Shown: positions 1 through 11,742 of the stretch, in pieces
Numbering within the stretch: the stretch's first letter is position 1
How the letters are laid out: each line of letters starts with the position of its first letter
From: Chondrilla cf. caribensis
Lineage: Eukaryota > Porifera > Demospongiae > Chondrillida > Chondrillidae
Length of the DNA stretch: 64,000 nt
Assembly (NCBI GenBank): GCA_964020155.1
Contig: OZ026546.1
Span: 4,417,900 to 4,481,899, forward strand
Reading direction: 5' to 3'
Notes under the pieces: generated by a model
Seen by the model: the letters and a program-made list of their open reading frames with translations, nothing else
Told to the model about the DNA's origin: nothing
Database searches by the model: none
Position numbers and translations under genes: made by a program

Positions 1-205
1 GCTTTGGCTGAAGATATCACATTTTGAGAAGCCCAATAAAAAATTCCCTAGAATGGGCGCATATAGTCAGTTTAATTGATCATTATAGAGGAGAACATAT
101 TTCGAATTACATGCACCTGCAGAGAAAATTGTGTTTGCTTCATTGTGATTATCTCAGCCCAAAAAATATCTAAAGGTGATATTAACCCTTTATCCATGTG
201 TACAG

Positions 206-333
206 CTGTTGCCGAGCCTTTCAGCGACATTGAAGTGCCAATAGGAGTCAGCGTGGCAGCTGGTGCAGCTGGAATTGGCCTTGTAGGCCTTGGTATTGGT
301 ATTCTGGTTGCTATTCTTGTGTGCCCCAAGTAA
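206..333 (+). CDS. Candidate last exon of an upstream gene: single membrane helix and short tail
   Basis: An acceptor-like site (tacag) ends at 205. A phase-1 reading frame runs from there to a stop at 331-333. It reads AVAEPFSDIEVPIG followed by a Gly/Ala/Val/Ile/Leu-rich stretch of about 25 residues typical of a membrane helix, and ends in CPK. This would suit the C-terminal anchor of a secreted or surface protein transcribed on the plus strand and starting left of the window. The phase-1 acceptor matches the exon style of the two receptor genes downstream. The 3' flank is partly duplicated near 3.1 kb. The exon is too short to assign a family, and it could be a chance frame. Confidence 0.35.
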
Positions 334-344
334 CACCGAAGCAA

Positions 345-486
345 AATAACGAGTGTCAATATACATAGTGTACAAAGGATCAACTACTAAATTGGTATAT
401 ACATGCAATAATATCATAATAATATAGATGCATCAATTGTGACAATAGTACACACCTATTGAAATAGAGTAGGATAACACGATGAA
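345..486 (+). repeat. 3' flank sequence duplicated at 3103-3222 (copy 1)
   Basis: This stretch follows the candidate last exon. It shares long aligned blocks in the same order (cgagtgt, agtgtacaaa, agtacacacct, ggaca/gataacacgatgaata) with 3103-3222. It probably contains the 3' UTR or downstream flank of the upstream gene. Confidence 0.55.
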
Positions 487-656
487 TAACTCTGATAATC
501 AGCTCAAAGTAAGCAGTGCTCTTGTGTGTGCTTATCTAACGAGTAGCATTCAACACTCGATATATTTATTATAACTGAGAAATTTAGCTAGGTTAATTGT
601 TTCTGTTCCGTAGGGGAGTGCAATCGAGGTTAGCCCCATGCACTAGATTGTTTCGG

Positions 657-824
657 GCTCACAAAAATTTGGTATTTTGTACGGTGGCCCATAAGGACAC
701 TTTCCACCGCGGCCAAATCGCCCTATTCACTCACTTCGGTCCATGGAAATTGCCAAATTGCCAAATTGCCCAATTCAGTCACTTCGGTCGATTCTTTAAC
801 ATCTTCGGATGAATCGGCAATGCC
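657..824 (+). repeat. Inverted repeat pair, left copy
   Basis: This is the reverse complement of 1597-1733 with moderate divergence. Both copies translate to related peptides (AHKN...VAHKDTF...NCQIA...GRF.NIFG), so the family may derive from coding sequence. The two copies flank about 770 bp of unrecognised DNA. Confidence 0.6.
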
Positions 825-826
825 AT

Positions 827-1589
827 ATTAATTCTGGTCACCTGCATATCACATGTCTGCATCGACTGGAACTGCCACCAGATACTCTACCCTGGCTAGG
901 GTACCTGCTATTCCACCCAAGTTCATACGCTGGTCCAACAAAAGGGGTCTTCTAGCTCCTAAATAATTATTGTGGACTTTGATGTTAATTTCAATCAATC
1001 AATGCTACAACTAAAATAATTATTATAGTAATTAAGGCCTCATCTATGAATAGTCTGGATCAGCCGAATGGCAGACAAGGTAGGTGCAGGTAGGATTGAC
1101 TGGCTGGAAAAATGCTGCCCAAAAAACAACTGTTAGGCTAGGCACACTATGCCAGAGTAGCTTCCTCAACCATGCAGCAGCTTCTAATTGAGCACATACT
1201 TTCGGTCCAGCAGCAGGAGTCATCGACACTGATTAATTATAAACATATAGATCTGAATGGAGTTCGATATAAAAGTTCATGCTGTCCAACATTAATATTT
1301 ATGGATACATATAAAAGAAATTGATAAGCTATGTCAGGATGTTGACACACTGTGCAGGTCACACTTTACATGTTCATTACACTATCTTCTACCACATATG
1401 TATCGAATTAACACAAACATGGTATCATCACTACAATGTCAAGCATGTGGACTTCTAGCTAAATAAACGCCAACGGGCCTTAAGGTCATCAATTGACGGG
1501 TAATTGAAATGCACGATTATGCGGTCTTTGTGAGTAGAGTATCTGTTTGCAGTTCCAGTAATTTCTATGGACCAAAGCGATCGAATCGG
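827..1589. other. Unrecognised spacer between inverted copies
   Basis: No coding frame, splice-bounded exon or repeat was recognised here. If the flanking inverted copies are the ends of one element, this would be its interior, but no transposase signature is visible. Confidence 0.4.
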
Positions 1590-1596
1590 CGATTAG

Positions 1597-1733
1597 GCAT
1601 TGCCGATTCTTCCGAAGATATTATCGAATCGACCGTAGCGATCGAATCGGGCAATTTGGCAATTTCGATCGCGGCGGAAGGTGTCCTTGTGGGCCACCCT
1701 AATTTTGGCCAACATGCGATTTTTGTGCGCAAA
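1597..1733 (-). repeat. Inverted repeat pair, right copy
   Basis: This is the inverted partner of 657-824. On the minus strand it sits in an open frame of 158 codons (1593-2069). Its C-terminal part aligns with the peptide of the left copy; the rest of that frame is not recognisable. Confidence 0.6.
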
Positions 1734-1986
1734 TTGTCCGCCCGTCAAGCGTCCGGTCCCTATTCGTCCAAAAGGGGAAAGGGACGTGCTATAAGGTAAT
1801 GTGGACGATTTTGTTTGTGGTCGACCGTGAGGTACACGAAGCGGACAATATGCACTAACGTTTCGTTCACACACGGTCTCAGTTTTCGAGTAGATGTCGA
1901 AAGGCTTGATACAACGAACAGGGCAATCTTCAAAAATTCTAGTGAGCGATTTTTTAACCTCAATCAGCGTGGGAGTAGGGTTCGCC

Positions 1987-2091
1987 GAATTGTCTTTCAG
2001 GCCAATGAATTGGTCAGCCATAGGATGACGTCCATAATATATTCGGCAGACATTTTTGTATGACGTCATTGGCCTGAAAAGATGGCAATTC
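1987..2091. repeat. Foldback (inverted arms 1987-2012 and 2064-2091)
   Basis: The arms share the core caggccaatga and its reverse complement tcattggcctg, followed by gaattg/caattc. This could be a small foldback or MITE remnant. No flanking target duplication was identified. Confidence 0.5.
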
Positions 2092-2095
2092 TACG

Positions 2096-2240
2096 TGTTT
2101 CGGTTACGTGCCTCCTTTATTTTCGGATGTAACCATAGTATGTTAGGTATACTTATTTGGAGTAGGGACGGCAGTCTCAATAATTGTACATTACCTAACC
2201 TACTATGGTAACAGCGAGGTTCTGCACGTAACACGGAACC
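2096..2240. repeat. Imperfect palindrome of about 145 bp
   Basis: The left arm (ggttacgtgc ... gtaaccatagtatgttaggta) is complementary to the right arm (tacctaacctactatggtaac ... gcacgtaacacggaacc) with a short loop. It adjoins the previous foldback and has the structure of a non-autonomous foldback/MITE. No superfamily can be assigned. Confidence 0.55.
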
Positions 2241-2366
2241 ATCTCACTACTACATATTTATAGATGATTAGTGTTAGCTAACGATCAGTCCATAAGATAA
2301 ATATAGCACTTTTAATCCATGCATACTGCCTCATATTATAAAAATTGAAATTGTATCCCAACAACT

Positions 2367-2464
2367 TGTCCTTATGAGTATGGAGGAACCTGTGTGTTTG
2401 ACAACTAAAACATAATCTGCACCTGTGCATAGACTGAATCTTATTAGACAATTCTGCCAAACAG
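2367..2464 (+). pseudogene. Relic of an EGF-domain exon
   Basis: The segment begins CPYEYGGTCVFDN and continues with a stop, then IICTCA, two further in-frame stops, and a closing ttctgccaaacag/gtatgg donor. Spacing and residues follow the intact EGF exon of gene B at 59714-59809, which begins CPCENGGICVVVNN and ends with the same kind of donor. Three stop codons and a shifted last cysteine show decay. With the duplicated 3' flank at 3103-3222 it suggests a dead duplicate of a receptor of this kind. Confidence 0.55.
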
Positions 2465-2519
2465 GTATGGTACACTATGCACAATATGTTTGGAGAATAC
2501 ATGTGCTAACCAAATCGCA

Positions 2520-3090
2520 TTAAGCCCTTGTTAATTCGAGGAGGAGTTATTTATAGAGTTCTTTTGATGAAAAGGTGTCATTTGGCTATTTGACTGTTTA
2601 TTGTTTCAGCATAGATCAGCGACGAAAGTGACTCCTTTTGAAACTTGTCCATTACAAGAATAGTTCTACTAAACGTTGCTAGGAATAGTCCGAAAGAAAG
2701 TTACTTGTTGGAGTAGCAGTTCACTTTCTGCACCTTCGTCACCAATCGTTCATATATCCAACGTCACTGCAACCGATTGTGAGTGCCAATGAAAACGTAC
2801 TAAACACAGGGAGATGCTTCCCATATCAAGCATGAATTCAGTGTGAGAATCTGGAGGCATTTAAAGCCACTTGAACAGCAGGCATATTTTTATGAGAAAT
2901 TTGCACAGTATCAGATTAAACCTATAACACAGAGAGTTATCTTTAGTGTCATTTGGAATCACTCTGTAGGGTGTAGAGATACATACATTATGATAGACTA
3001 AGTATAGATCAAGAAATGCTCGAACAAACCAAATCACAATTATATCGCTCGACCCGGCGACATTATAACAAGTTGCACAATAAAACGGTA
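2520..3090. other. No gene recognised
   Basis: I see no splice-bounded coding segment here. If a duplicated receptor gene once lay here, its last exons would be expected in this interval, but I cannot recognise them. Confidence 0.4.
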
Positions 3091-3102
3091 CATGTGCAAG
3101 TT

Positions 3103-3222
3103 AAAAGACGAGTGTAAATCTACACAGTGTACAAATGATTAACTGCTAACATGGTACTAGTTAAGCATAATAAAACAAGTACACACCTGTACATAGTACT
3201 ATAGGACAACAAAATGAATACC
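3103..3222 (+). repeat. 3' flank sequence duplicated from 345-486 (copy 2)
   Basis: Direct-orientation diverged copy of 345-486. It lies about 640 bp downstream of the EGF-exon relic, which fits one ancient duplication of the end of the upstream gene. Confidence 0.55.
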
Positions 3223-3239
3223 TCAACTTATATGCACAT

Positions 3240-4920
3240 GTATATTCAGCTGTAGCTTACATTATATTCACATGCTAGATCAATTCAATACTGACTTAAT
3301 TGCTACTGAGTACAAATTAATTAGACTACTGTGTAATAATATTATTGAAAAATACTATTATGTGGAGTGAGTGATGCTGATCGCAATTAGCTGATGGGCT
3401 GTCAAAGAAAATAAATTTTAATATCAATCATTTAGTTTGTGCAATATCAAATTAGAGGACATTTTCACATCAAGTATTATTCAATTTTATTCAAGAAATC
3501 AATATCAATTAATAAAAATAATTATATTGAAGCAACCTATTTAGACATAAAGTATTACATATACAAAACTTGAGAATTACAGCTTAGGCACTTTAAAAGG
3601 TAAAGGGAACATGACTTCAATCCATCTGTAAGTTGCAAGGTCTTTTTGAACCACGTCCTCACTCTCATTCTGGATCTACAGTTGATATACAAATCATAAC
3701 AGCATATGCTGCACAGATCACATGCACTGGTAGTGTAACAAGCCATGAGGAGACAATGCAAATAGCTGTGCACTAGTTGCCTAAGGGGACAGGATGCATG
3801 TTATTGCCTACAACACCACACAGTACAGTGTGTACTAGACCATAGCTCAAACCTACCATAATTTCCACCATATTAGGGAAGGATGTAAAAGAGCATAATA
3901 AACACAGTACTCGTTGTGAGAATGCTATAGAGTGCAAATACCTCAAAACAACTTGAGGTGGACAACATATCATTGCCAGGACGACAACACCAGAGCACCA
4001 GTAAAAGTGCTGCTAGTCTATTCCTATAATTGTTTGAACTGAGACCATGGAATCATCAGTGGGCTATATACAAACGTTTGGCTTATTAGTTAAACTGACT
4101 ACATAACTAGATACTGTAACACCCAGCGCTGAAATTGGAGCCTAAGGAATTAGTGAAAATCAAGTTTATTAAACAAATTTATCATATTCACGAGACAGTG
4201 AATCACGTCATCACTGATTAGAAATAGATACGGTGGGTGTTGTACAAGTACGCAGGTACCACGTTCAATGTTTCTTGGCAATATATATTCACCTATGATG
4301 TAATTTCGACCAAATAAAATCAGTTTTACAAACTAGACATGGGTATTTGCACCAACCTTTACAATCCTGCCGAATTTGATCAACTACGGTTGGTGAGATG
4401 GATAATGAAAACATATAAGTACTTATAATGACACAATGATAGAAGCTATATCAGTCAATATTCGGAGTAAGGTAAAAGGACTCGAGTCTTCCTGCCAGCT
4501 AAAGGCCTTCTCGACAACAGCCAATTAACTTCCGCCATCTTGTTTTGCACAATGGGTCTTACACGTGGTCGAAGGTGAAATCGGCACGGGATTTAATATT
4601 TTTAGAGCATGACATTTTAAAATACATCATGTTATGGGGTTTGAACAGAACTGGGGTTAGAGTGTGTAACCAGTTGATCGTGTGAAAGCCACACCAACAA
4701 GCATTGAATGCATCACTGCAGCTTTAACTGGCTGGTGTGTATGGGCACCATGCAAACAACAGGCTTACAATGAAGACCACAAGATCCATTGAAAGCTCTG
4801 TATTTAGACTGGGCTGCGCTGCTGCCTTTTTCAGTTCGAATACAATCGATGATAGTGGATGTAAAAAATCAGATAAATTTATAGCTCTTAAACAAATGAG
4901 TAATTACCTCTTTCCTATTA
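3240..4920. other. No gene recognised
   Basis: AT-rich DNA with only short accidental frames. No splice-bounded exon, RNA gene or terminal repeats were recognised. Confidence 0.4.
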
Positions 4921-4924
4921 GACT

Positions 4925-5150
4925 AGTCCTGATCAGTAAGTGTTAGGAAATTTGATGAAAAATTTGCTGATATATAGCTAGGTGCATAGCCACACATGGC
5001 TTCACACAGAAAAAAATACTCTAAATAATGCTTTCAATTATTCAGTTGCTAGGCTAATCATGGGTCTGAGTATCTAGTGTCCACATTGAACTCCAGGAAT
5101 GTACTATAATTAACTAAGGAACCTCTTCTTCTGACATATGTGTTGATATT
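4925..5150. repeat. Dispersed repeat family R1, copy 1
   Basis: Contains blocks (cctgatcagtaagt, agctaggtgcatagccacacatgg, gaactccaggaatgt) that recur in the same order at 6262-6372 and 8868-9090. Unclassified, with no coding capacity. Confidence 0.6.
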
Positions 5151-5571
5151 ACTGTGATTTCATTATTAGCCACAACAACCTACCCACACTCTATAACACT
5201 CATAAGAACAGAAATTACAATGCTTGGGTGCCTTACCAAAATGCTATAAGCCTTGTAGTGACAGGCAAGATCATTTTAATTTTTTTAATAAATATTGGTC
5301 ACAATGGCCTCCCCAGTGTCTAAGTCTACAGCATAGCACGAATACCAAGTCATCTACACCCTCCTTCAAGTACTACAGACACATTGGCATTCAAAGTATT
5401 ATAATATCAATTTTAGGCAATTCTAGGTTATAGTCAGTATATACATACAGTAGTGATTGCATTCACTTGTAGATGGATCATAGGTGTGACACGAGCATGC
5501 ATTTGAGAATAATGTGTTTTTTTGGGGTGTGCTCCTGTGTTTATGTGTAAGTGTATGTGTGCACGTATCTA

Positions 5572-5707
<136 letters not shown>

Positions 5708-5819
5708 GTGTATCTCATGCTCATTGTGCACCCATAAGATGCGAACACAAGCAATTTATTAGAATAATATACACATCCACACAATCTTCTACAGGAAATA
5801 CCATTCCCTTATCATCGTG

Positions 5820-5955
5820 TTCTAACAGGATGTTTACACATTCTTTCAATGAGGCCACTTCATGGTGCATTTGTGTAGCTGTGACAAAATTTGGCAGTCA
5901 AATGTATGAGCCAGGCCTTGCAACTGGCCACACATGCACAGTATATAGCACCTAG
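5820..5955 (+). repeat. Dispersed repeat R2, copy 1
   Basis: The block from acattctttcaatgaggcca to cacctagccacc reappears in reverse complement at 6733-6826. A partial direct copy lies at 6467-6540. Unclassified. Confidence 0.55.
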
Positions 5956-6261
5956 CCACCTACAGAACTAGCATGGTGACAACTAACAAATATTTCTATA
6001 CTGGTCACTTTGTATTTGGGGTCTTCATTTACCTGATCTCATGCAGGGTAGTGTATGTACTTGTGTTTTTGTACATATTATATTGAATATGCATAGATAC
6101 CAGAGCAAATTCTATGTCTAAATTATCATATATAGCAGTGGTGTCCCATGACAGTCACTTGTTTGATGATATTATGGATATATGCGAATATGGATGATAG
6201 GGGATATAAAAATGGAATAAATCTATAGATTGTGAACAACAATGAGGCTACCTGTTCCCTA

Positions 6262-6372
6262 CATGTCCTGATCAGTAAGTATTCTAGAAATGAAGAATGT
6301 ACTGATAGCTAGGTGCATAGCCACACATGGCTTCATGTCACACACAGAAAAAGTGCTTTGATTAACTCTTTG
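6262..6372. repeat. Dispersed repeat family R1, copy 2 (partial)
   Basis: Shares cctgatcagtaagt and agctaggtgcatagccacac with 4925-5150, but lacks the 3' half. Confidence 0.55.
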
Positions 6373-6553
6373 AATCTGAATAGAGTATGTGAAGATTGCA
6401 ATTATAAATGATGACATTTTGATGAGAACACATGTTAACATAAAAATGTTATTCATTTTTGATTCATACAATCTTCTGCAATAAAATACCATTCCTTCAT
6501 ATTGTTCCTGAAAGGATGGTTATGCATTCTGTTAACAAGCCACTGGGGTCACT

Positions 6554-6554
<1 letters not shown>

Positions 6555-6605
<51 letters not shown>
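6555..6605. repeat. (AC)n microsatellite
   Basis: Uninterrupted AC dinucleotides. The tract directly follows a partial copy of repeat R2. Confidence 0.97.
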
Positions 6606-6606
<1 letters not shown>

Positions 6607-6732
6607 CTAACAACAATCCGCCAGCACTCTTGGCATCTGTTACAAATCAACCTACTCTCAAGCTCATTGTACGTACAATACCTAGTCCCACACACATGCA
6701 CTTGCACGCACACATACATGTGTGTGTGAGGG

Positions 6733-6826
6733 TGTGTTAGGTGGCTAGGTGCTGCATACTATGCATGTGTGACCATACACAGCTACACAAATGCACCATG
6801 AAATGGCCTCACTGAAGGAATGCGAC
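6733..6826 (-). repeat. Dispersed repeat R2, inverted copy
   Basis: Reverse complement of most of 5820-5955. It abuts the AC tract at 6825-6880, so this family is physically linked with CA/TG tracts. Confidence 0.55.
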
Positions 6827-6844
6827 ACACACACACACACACAT

Positions 6845-6880
<36 letters not shown>
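6825..6880. repeat. (AC)n microsatellite
   Basis: AC tract with one interruption (atgc). Confidence 0.95.
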
Positions 6881-6883
<3 letters not shown>

Positions 6884-7220
6884 CACCATCTACATACAAA
6901 ATATGCATGGTGATAACAAAAAATTGCTTTGGTCACCATGCATGGTTTTTTATCACACGTGTGATATTTTTGCATACTGAGCGGGGAAATGGAGCTGAAT
7001 TATAAAACACGTCCTATATCTGTACAGAAGTTGGGAATATTCTCTGCATGTGGTGTAGAATCAACTCATGGCAGAGAGCAATTTGTGTGATAAACGATGA
7101 TGAGCAATGTTATTGATACCAGCTAACTTAGAACACACTCATCACAGTTATTCCGCATAGTTTGTGCGTAGGTGGACAAATACCAAGTGGCCAGGGGATT
7201 TTGTGCGTGTGCATGACCTT

Positions 7221-7280
7221 CTAGATGGTGTGAGGCATTCCTTATGTCAGATAGATGGTGTGAGGCATTCCTTATGTCAG
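7221..7280 (+). repeat. 30-bp tandem repeat, two copies
   Basis: A 30-bp unit built on agatggtgtgaggcattcc occurs twice head to tail, differing only at its first base. Confidence 0.9.
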
Positions 7281-7547
7281 ATAACACATAACTAGGAAAT
7301 TTTTGAAATTATTTAACAAGAGTCTAAAATACCTGTTCGCTGTATGTAATGACATTTTGACAGGTTCTGTGTCGGCTAATCTTCCTCTGACAAATTCTGA
7401 CAAGGAGATCTGAACAGGGAACAGCCTTGGATTTCTGGTTTGGTCACTGACATAAACAGCTAAAACCTAGGTGAGCTTCTTGTGGAAGGTAGCCATTGCA
7501 CAGTCAAAAGGGCTATGTATCTACCAACTCTAATTTAAGTGTACAGG

Positions 7548-7549
<2 letters not shown>

Positions 7550-7587
<38 letters not shown>

Positions 7588-7595
7588 ACACACAC
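7550..7595. repeat. (AC)n microsatellite
   Basis: AC tract with a single G interruption. Confidence 0.95.
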
Positions 7596-8132
7596 GGCCA
7601 AAAACCATACAAACCCCGGTCAGTTGAAAATTATATGCAGATTACTTCTCATCGACAAGTATTTTCTGTACTGTATACATTAAAAAATGTTCTTACTGTG
7701 AACTTGAGCACCATTTAAAGCTCCGATCCATCTTTGAATTTGACTGAAGATGTTGCTGCATGTTATACTAAATTCACTGAAGATTCATTCAAATCTGAAA
7801 TGATTACGGTAAACAGAGTTGAATGACAAAAGTCCAGAAATTGAGTATTTAATTCGAATTACTCGTTGAAAATCATTTTATTTGAATCTAACACAGTGGA
7901 GGTGTGCAAGGACAAGAAACTGAAATATTCTCGTTAAGGATGGATACTATTTCAGACGGTAAATATTATTATAATAGTTCAGCAAAATATGCATTGTAAT
8001 TGCCCAATTTACTGAGTAATGGAGGTCATTGGGGTAAAAGGATAACAAATAACCCATACAGTATAGGTGGATACAATGTAACTGTTAGCATTTGTATAGA
8101 ATTTCTAGGAATAATGATGTGGGTAAAACATT

Positions 8133-8166
8133 TACACACATGCACAAACATACACACACACACACA

Positions 8167-8214
<48 letters not shown>

Positions 8215-8227
8215 CACACACGCACAT

Positions 8228-8261
<34 letters not shown>
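8133..8261. repeat. (AC)n microsatellite, interrupted
   Basis: CA-rich tract with several G and T interruptions. The frames over it are artificial His-Thr peptides. Confidence 0.95.
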
Positions 8262-8867
8262 CCACACTATATGACACACTCCCACACACACAGGTATGGG
8301 TGCGTGCAAGTGCATGTGTGTAGGACTAAAATATGCACAATGACCTTGAGAGAATGTTGGTATGTAACATAGATGTCATTGTGCGTGTGTGCGTGTGTGC
8401 ATGCATGCGTACAAGTTTGCGTGTGTGCATGTGTGTATGTGTATTTGTTTACATGTGTAATTGCATGCATGCATGCACGTTATGTCAGTCAACAGCCAAT
8501 ATCTACACAGCAGCCTTGTGATAAGAAATAGTAAATAGCTAGAATACTAAATACCTTGTGGACAACTGAGCAACAGGGATGTGGTACTAGGGGAACTGTT
8601 CATACTGGCATGCATAATAAAGTTTTTCTCATAATGGACTTGGCAGTGATATTTTATTCGATATATTGTGCATTATCCTTTTTGTGAACATGCATTTTTC
8701 ACAAAAACAATATAATTCAAAATGTCTTCCGTTAAGATAAAATAAAATTAAGGTGAATGTTGACAATGTGTAGTGCGACCCAATGATTATATATTACTAG
8801 CTAGAATACTAGAGTATATAGACTAAGTCTTAAATAGGCAGGTAGTTTTGCTCTCCTATGTGCGGAT

Positions 8868-9090
8868 CCTTGTCAGTACTAAAGTGATTATGATAGAAGA
8901 ATGCAAATATATCTAGGTACATAGGCATGGATTCATGTCACAGAATAGAAATGTGGTAAGGAATGCCTTCAACATACTCATTGAGTTTCATGGGTCTTAT
9001 CTAGCAACATACTGTACCCAACGGACACACTAAGCTCCAGGAGTGTGGTACTAGCTATAGGGGAACATCTTACTGATGAAATAACATGCA
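8868..9090. repeat. Dispersed repeat family R1, copy 3
   Basis: Aligns with 4925-5150 over most of its length (tcatgtcacag, catgggtct, agctccaggagtgt, ggaacatctt). This is the longest diverged copy. Confidence 0.55.
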
Positions 9091-9180
9091 TATATGTATA
9101 TTCATATAAATATAGTAAGATTGTTGCATTTTCAATAACTGGTTGATAACAACAACAAACCTAAACACCGGCCATTGTAC

Positions 9181-9429
9181 TGTAATATCCGTCTAGTGGT
9201 TCATGTATATTGCGTACATGGTTCACTGTTTGTCAGAACCAGCACTTGGTCTGCTCATTTATTTGTCAGGATATATAAGCACGCATAAGAATAGAAGCAT
9301 ACAAAAATACGACTAAAGGCGGGAGGCGCCACATGCATACGCACTGGCTAGACATATTATAGCTAATACTTGGATCATGCAGGACATTTACAACATAAAA
9401 CTCAAACATGGCACACATGGTACACTACA
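9181..9429 (-). repeat. LTR of the Ty3/Gypsy element (3' LTR in element orientation)
   Basis: A 249-bp direct repeat of the other LTR once the nested insertion there is removed. It starts tgtaatatccgtctag and ends ggtacactaca. Confidence 0.85.
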
Positions 9430-9486
9430 CAATACTCCTCCCTAACAAAAAAATAAACACAAACAAGTAAACAAACACACACAGTG

Positions 9487-10868
9487 TTAGAAGGTAAGAC
9501 AAACTGGAGGTCGATGAGGGTAATTTGGATAGTGTCTTTGTGCAGTGTGCGTATCCGGAGAATGTCTGTGTGATGGAGCATTCATTGATGAAGGCGGTTC
9601 AACCTCCATGAAGCCGTCAGTAGCTGTGTGAAATTCTGATGAGACATTGGAATCACGTATTTGGTCAAAATGTCTTCTCCATATTTGTGCGTCAGGTGTC
9701 TTAGCTGCAACCATCTGTTTCCCTTGGCGTGCTATGATGGTAGTGGGTTTCCATTAATTTTGGGTCTTGCTGATAGTTGCAAGCCATCACATGTTGTCCC
9801 ACTTCAAAAGTGCTCTCCTTGGCATGGATGTCGCGGTGTTGAATCTGCTGTTTCTTGCTTCTTTTGTACGACCTTCTCTGGACAGGGTCTAATGCGGTCC
9901 ATGCGAGTGCGTATCTCTCGTCCAAGAAACAAGTTGCAGGGAGTCTGGTTGGTTGTGGATGGGTTGGTTGTGGGTGGGTTGGTGCGACATCTGAGCAGGC
10001 AATTGCTGATGCGATGCGTCATTGAAATCGATTATGCTGCATGGCCTTCATGGCATCTTTGAAGGTCTTTACAACACATTCAACTTGTCCATTTGAGGAA
10101 GGATGGTAAGGTGTGCTCCGTATGTGCCAAATGCCGTTCATAAGTTTAAATTGTCAGAACTCCATGGATGCGAACTGAGGGCTGTTGTCTGAGACCAACT
10201 GGAGAGGTAGCCCATAATTTGAGAACAGGTGATGCAAAACAGTGATATTTTTTTCTGTGGTGGTCTGGGTCATTTCGCGCACTTCTGCCCACTTGGAGAG
10301 TGCATCCATCACAATGAAAGGTGATTTCCTGAGAAAGGGACCAGCAAAATCTACATGAATCCTTTGCCAATGTTTTGTGGGCCAAATCCATGGGTTCAAT
10401 GGGGATGGTGCAGGCGAATCACGATTTTACTGGCAGTGTACGCATCCCTTGATGAGATCTTCAATTTGTTGGTCTAATCCCGGACATGAGGCAGCTTTGT
10501 GCCACTTTCTTCATATGCAACATTTCAAGGTGGGTTTCATGAAACCCTTGAAGAATGTCTCCCTGAAGGGTTTCAGGTTTAACAACAAGGGATGCTAATA
10601 GAAGACACTTGTCCTCAGTTGTTAGGTCAAATCGATGGCAATAGTATGGCAGGAGGTTTTCCGGGACCTCTGATGGCCATATTCCACAGACATAGGTGTG
10701 TACCTTACTAAGAATAATATCCTTTTTGGTTGCATCCTGGATATTGGTGAATGTGACAGGTAGAGTAGCAATATGGGACAAGTTCAAGAGACTTGCTTCG
10801 GATGTAAAACTGTCCTGTGGAATAATGGTGGAATTGCCTCGAACATGGTTGATGTGGTGCCAGTCCAA
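9487..10868 (-). pseudogene. Degenerate integrase region of the Ty3/Gypsy element
   Basis: Minus-strand frames give, in order, the pre-integrase segment (PSEVPENLLPYY ... LLASLVVKPETL ... FHETHLEMLHMKK, the histidines of the zinc-binding part) and then the rve core at 10154-10399. The core has HVDFAGPF, the catalytic Asp region IVMDALSKWAEV, and NYGLPLQLVSDNSPQF with the second Asp. The C-terminal part has VGQHVMACNY and the common end motif WRRHFDQIRD. The segments lie in different frames with stops between them, so no complete integrase is encoded. Confidence 0.8.
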
Positions 10869-11050
10869 GCACTACAGCCAGTTTTGTCCCATGAGGCTAG
10901 GGCCATTTCCAGTGACAACCAAGAGCTCAAGGGCAGTCTTTGAAGGTTGTGCTCAACAGTAACAAACAGTTTTCCCATCACCTGAAGGTCTTCATTTGAG
11001 AATGTTCTGAGCTTAACTTGAGTTGGGTGAGGGTAAGGTGTGGAAACCAC
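10784..11050 (-). pseudogene. Protease C-terminal remnant of the element
   Basis: The minus-strand peptide VKLRTFSNEDLQVMGKLFVTV...LPLSSWL...ALASWDKTG resembles the segment after the retropepsin core in Ty3/Gypsy polyproteins. The frame then leads almost directly to the pre-integrase region, so the RT and RNase H that should lie between are deleted. Confidence 0.6.
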
Positions 11051-11107
11051 CTCTGGCAGATGTCTTCAGAGATAATGGAGATGTCTTCTCCCGTGTGCAC
11101 TTGCATC

Positions 11108-11443
11108 TTAAGGGTCCTGTCCATTGATGACAAGAGAACACATGATGGGAGCACCACAGGGTGATGTATGACTTATACGAAACAAATGCAAATCTTCACT
11201 CTGATTGTTATCATTGCCCCTAGACTTGAAAATGATGGTAGCATTTACACGATGTGGTGGGGTGGACACCTTAAACCTGGACTGTGAGGTTTTTATCCTA
11301 CATGCGGGGGCAATGTGTCCGGGCTTGTTGCACTTGTGGCACATGGCATGAAGAAATGGGCACTTGGGAGGAGTATGCCCCATCCAATTGCATCGGGAGC
11401 AAGGTTGCGTGTTCATTGCTGCTGACTCCATCACTTGGGCCAT
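11108..11443 (-). pseudogene. Gag nucleocapsid with two zinc knuckles
   Basis: The minus-strand frame contains CSRCNWMGHTPPKC and CHKCNKPGHIAPAC, two CCHC zinc knuckles that bind nucleic acid in retroelement Gag. Downstream the peptide runs toward the protease. It is separated by a frame change from the capsid part at 11542-11742. Confidence 0.85.
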
Positions 11444-11541
11444 TTCCTAAGCGTTCTGAAAAGTGATGTCCTTGGTTGACAAAAGACGCTTTTGCATAAC
11501 CTCGCTGTGAAGTTCATACAAGACAATCTCTCAAAACGTCT

Positions 11542-11742
11542 TCAAGGAACACTCCAAACTGACTGCTTTGATAGACGTCGAAGTTGAGTCATGTAGTCGG
11601 TGACTGAGTAACCTGGAAGCTGGCAACGATGGTGAAAATGAAATCTCTCAGCAATAACTATGGGCCGCGGGTCGAAATGTGCCTGTAGAACATCGATGGT
11701 CGCATCCAAAGTCAAATCGAGAGGCATGCGTGGGGCCACCAA
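11542..11742 (-). pseudogene. Gag capsid fragment
   Basis: The minus-strand peptide LQAHFDPRPIVIAERFHFHH...GYSVTDYMTQLRRLSKQ follows the retrotransposon Gag pattern (F.P...I.ERF.F..R ... S..DY...LR.L). It is a remnant, broken on both sides. Confidence 0.75.
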
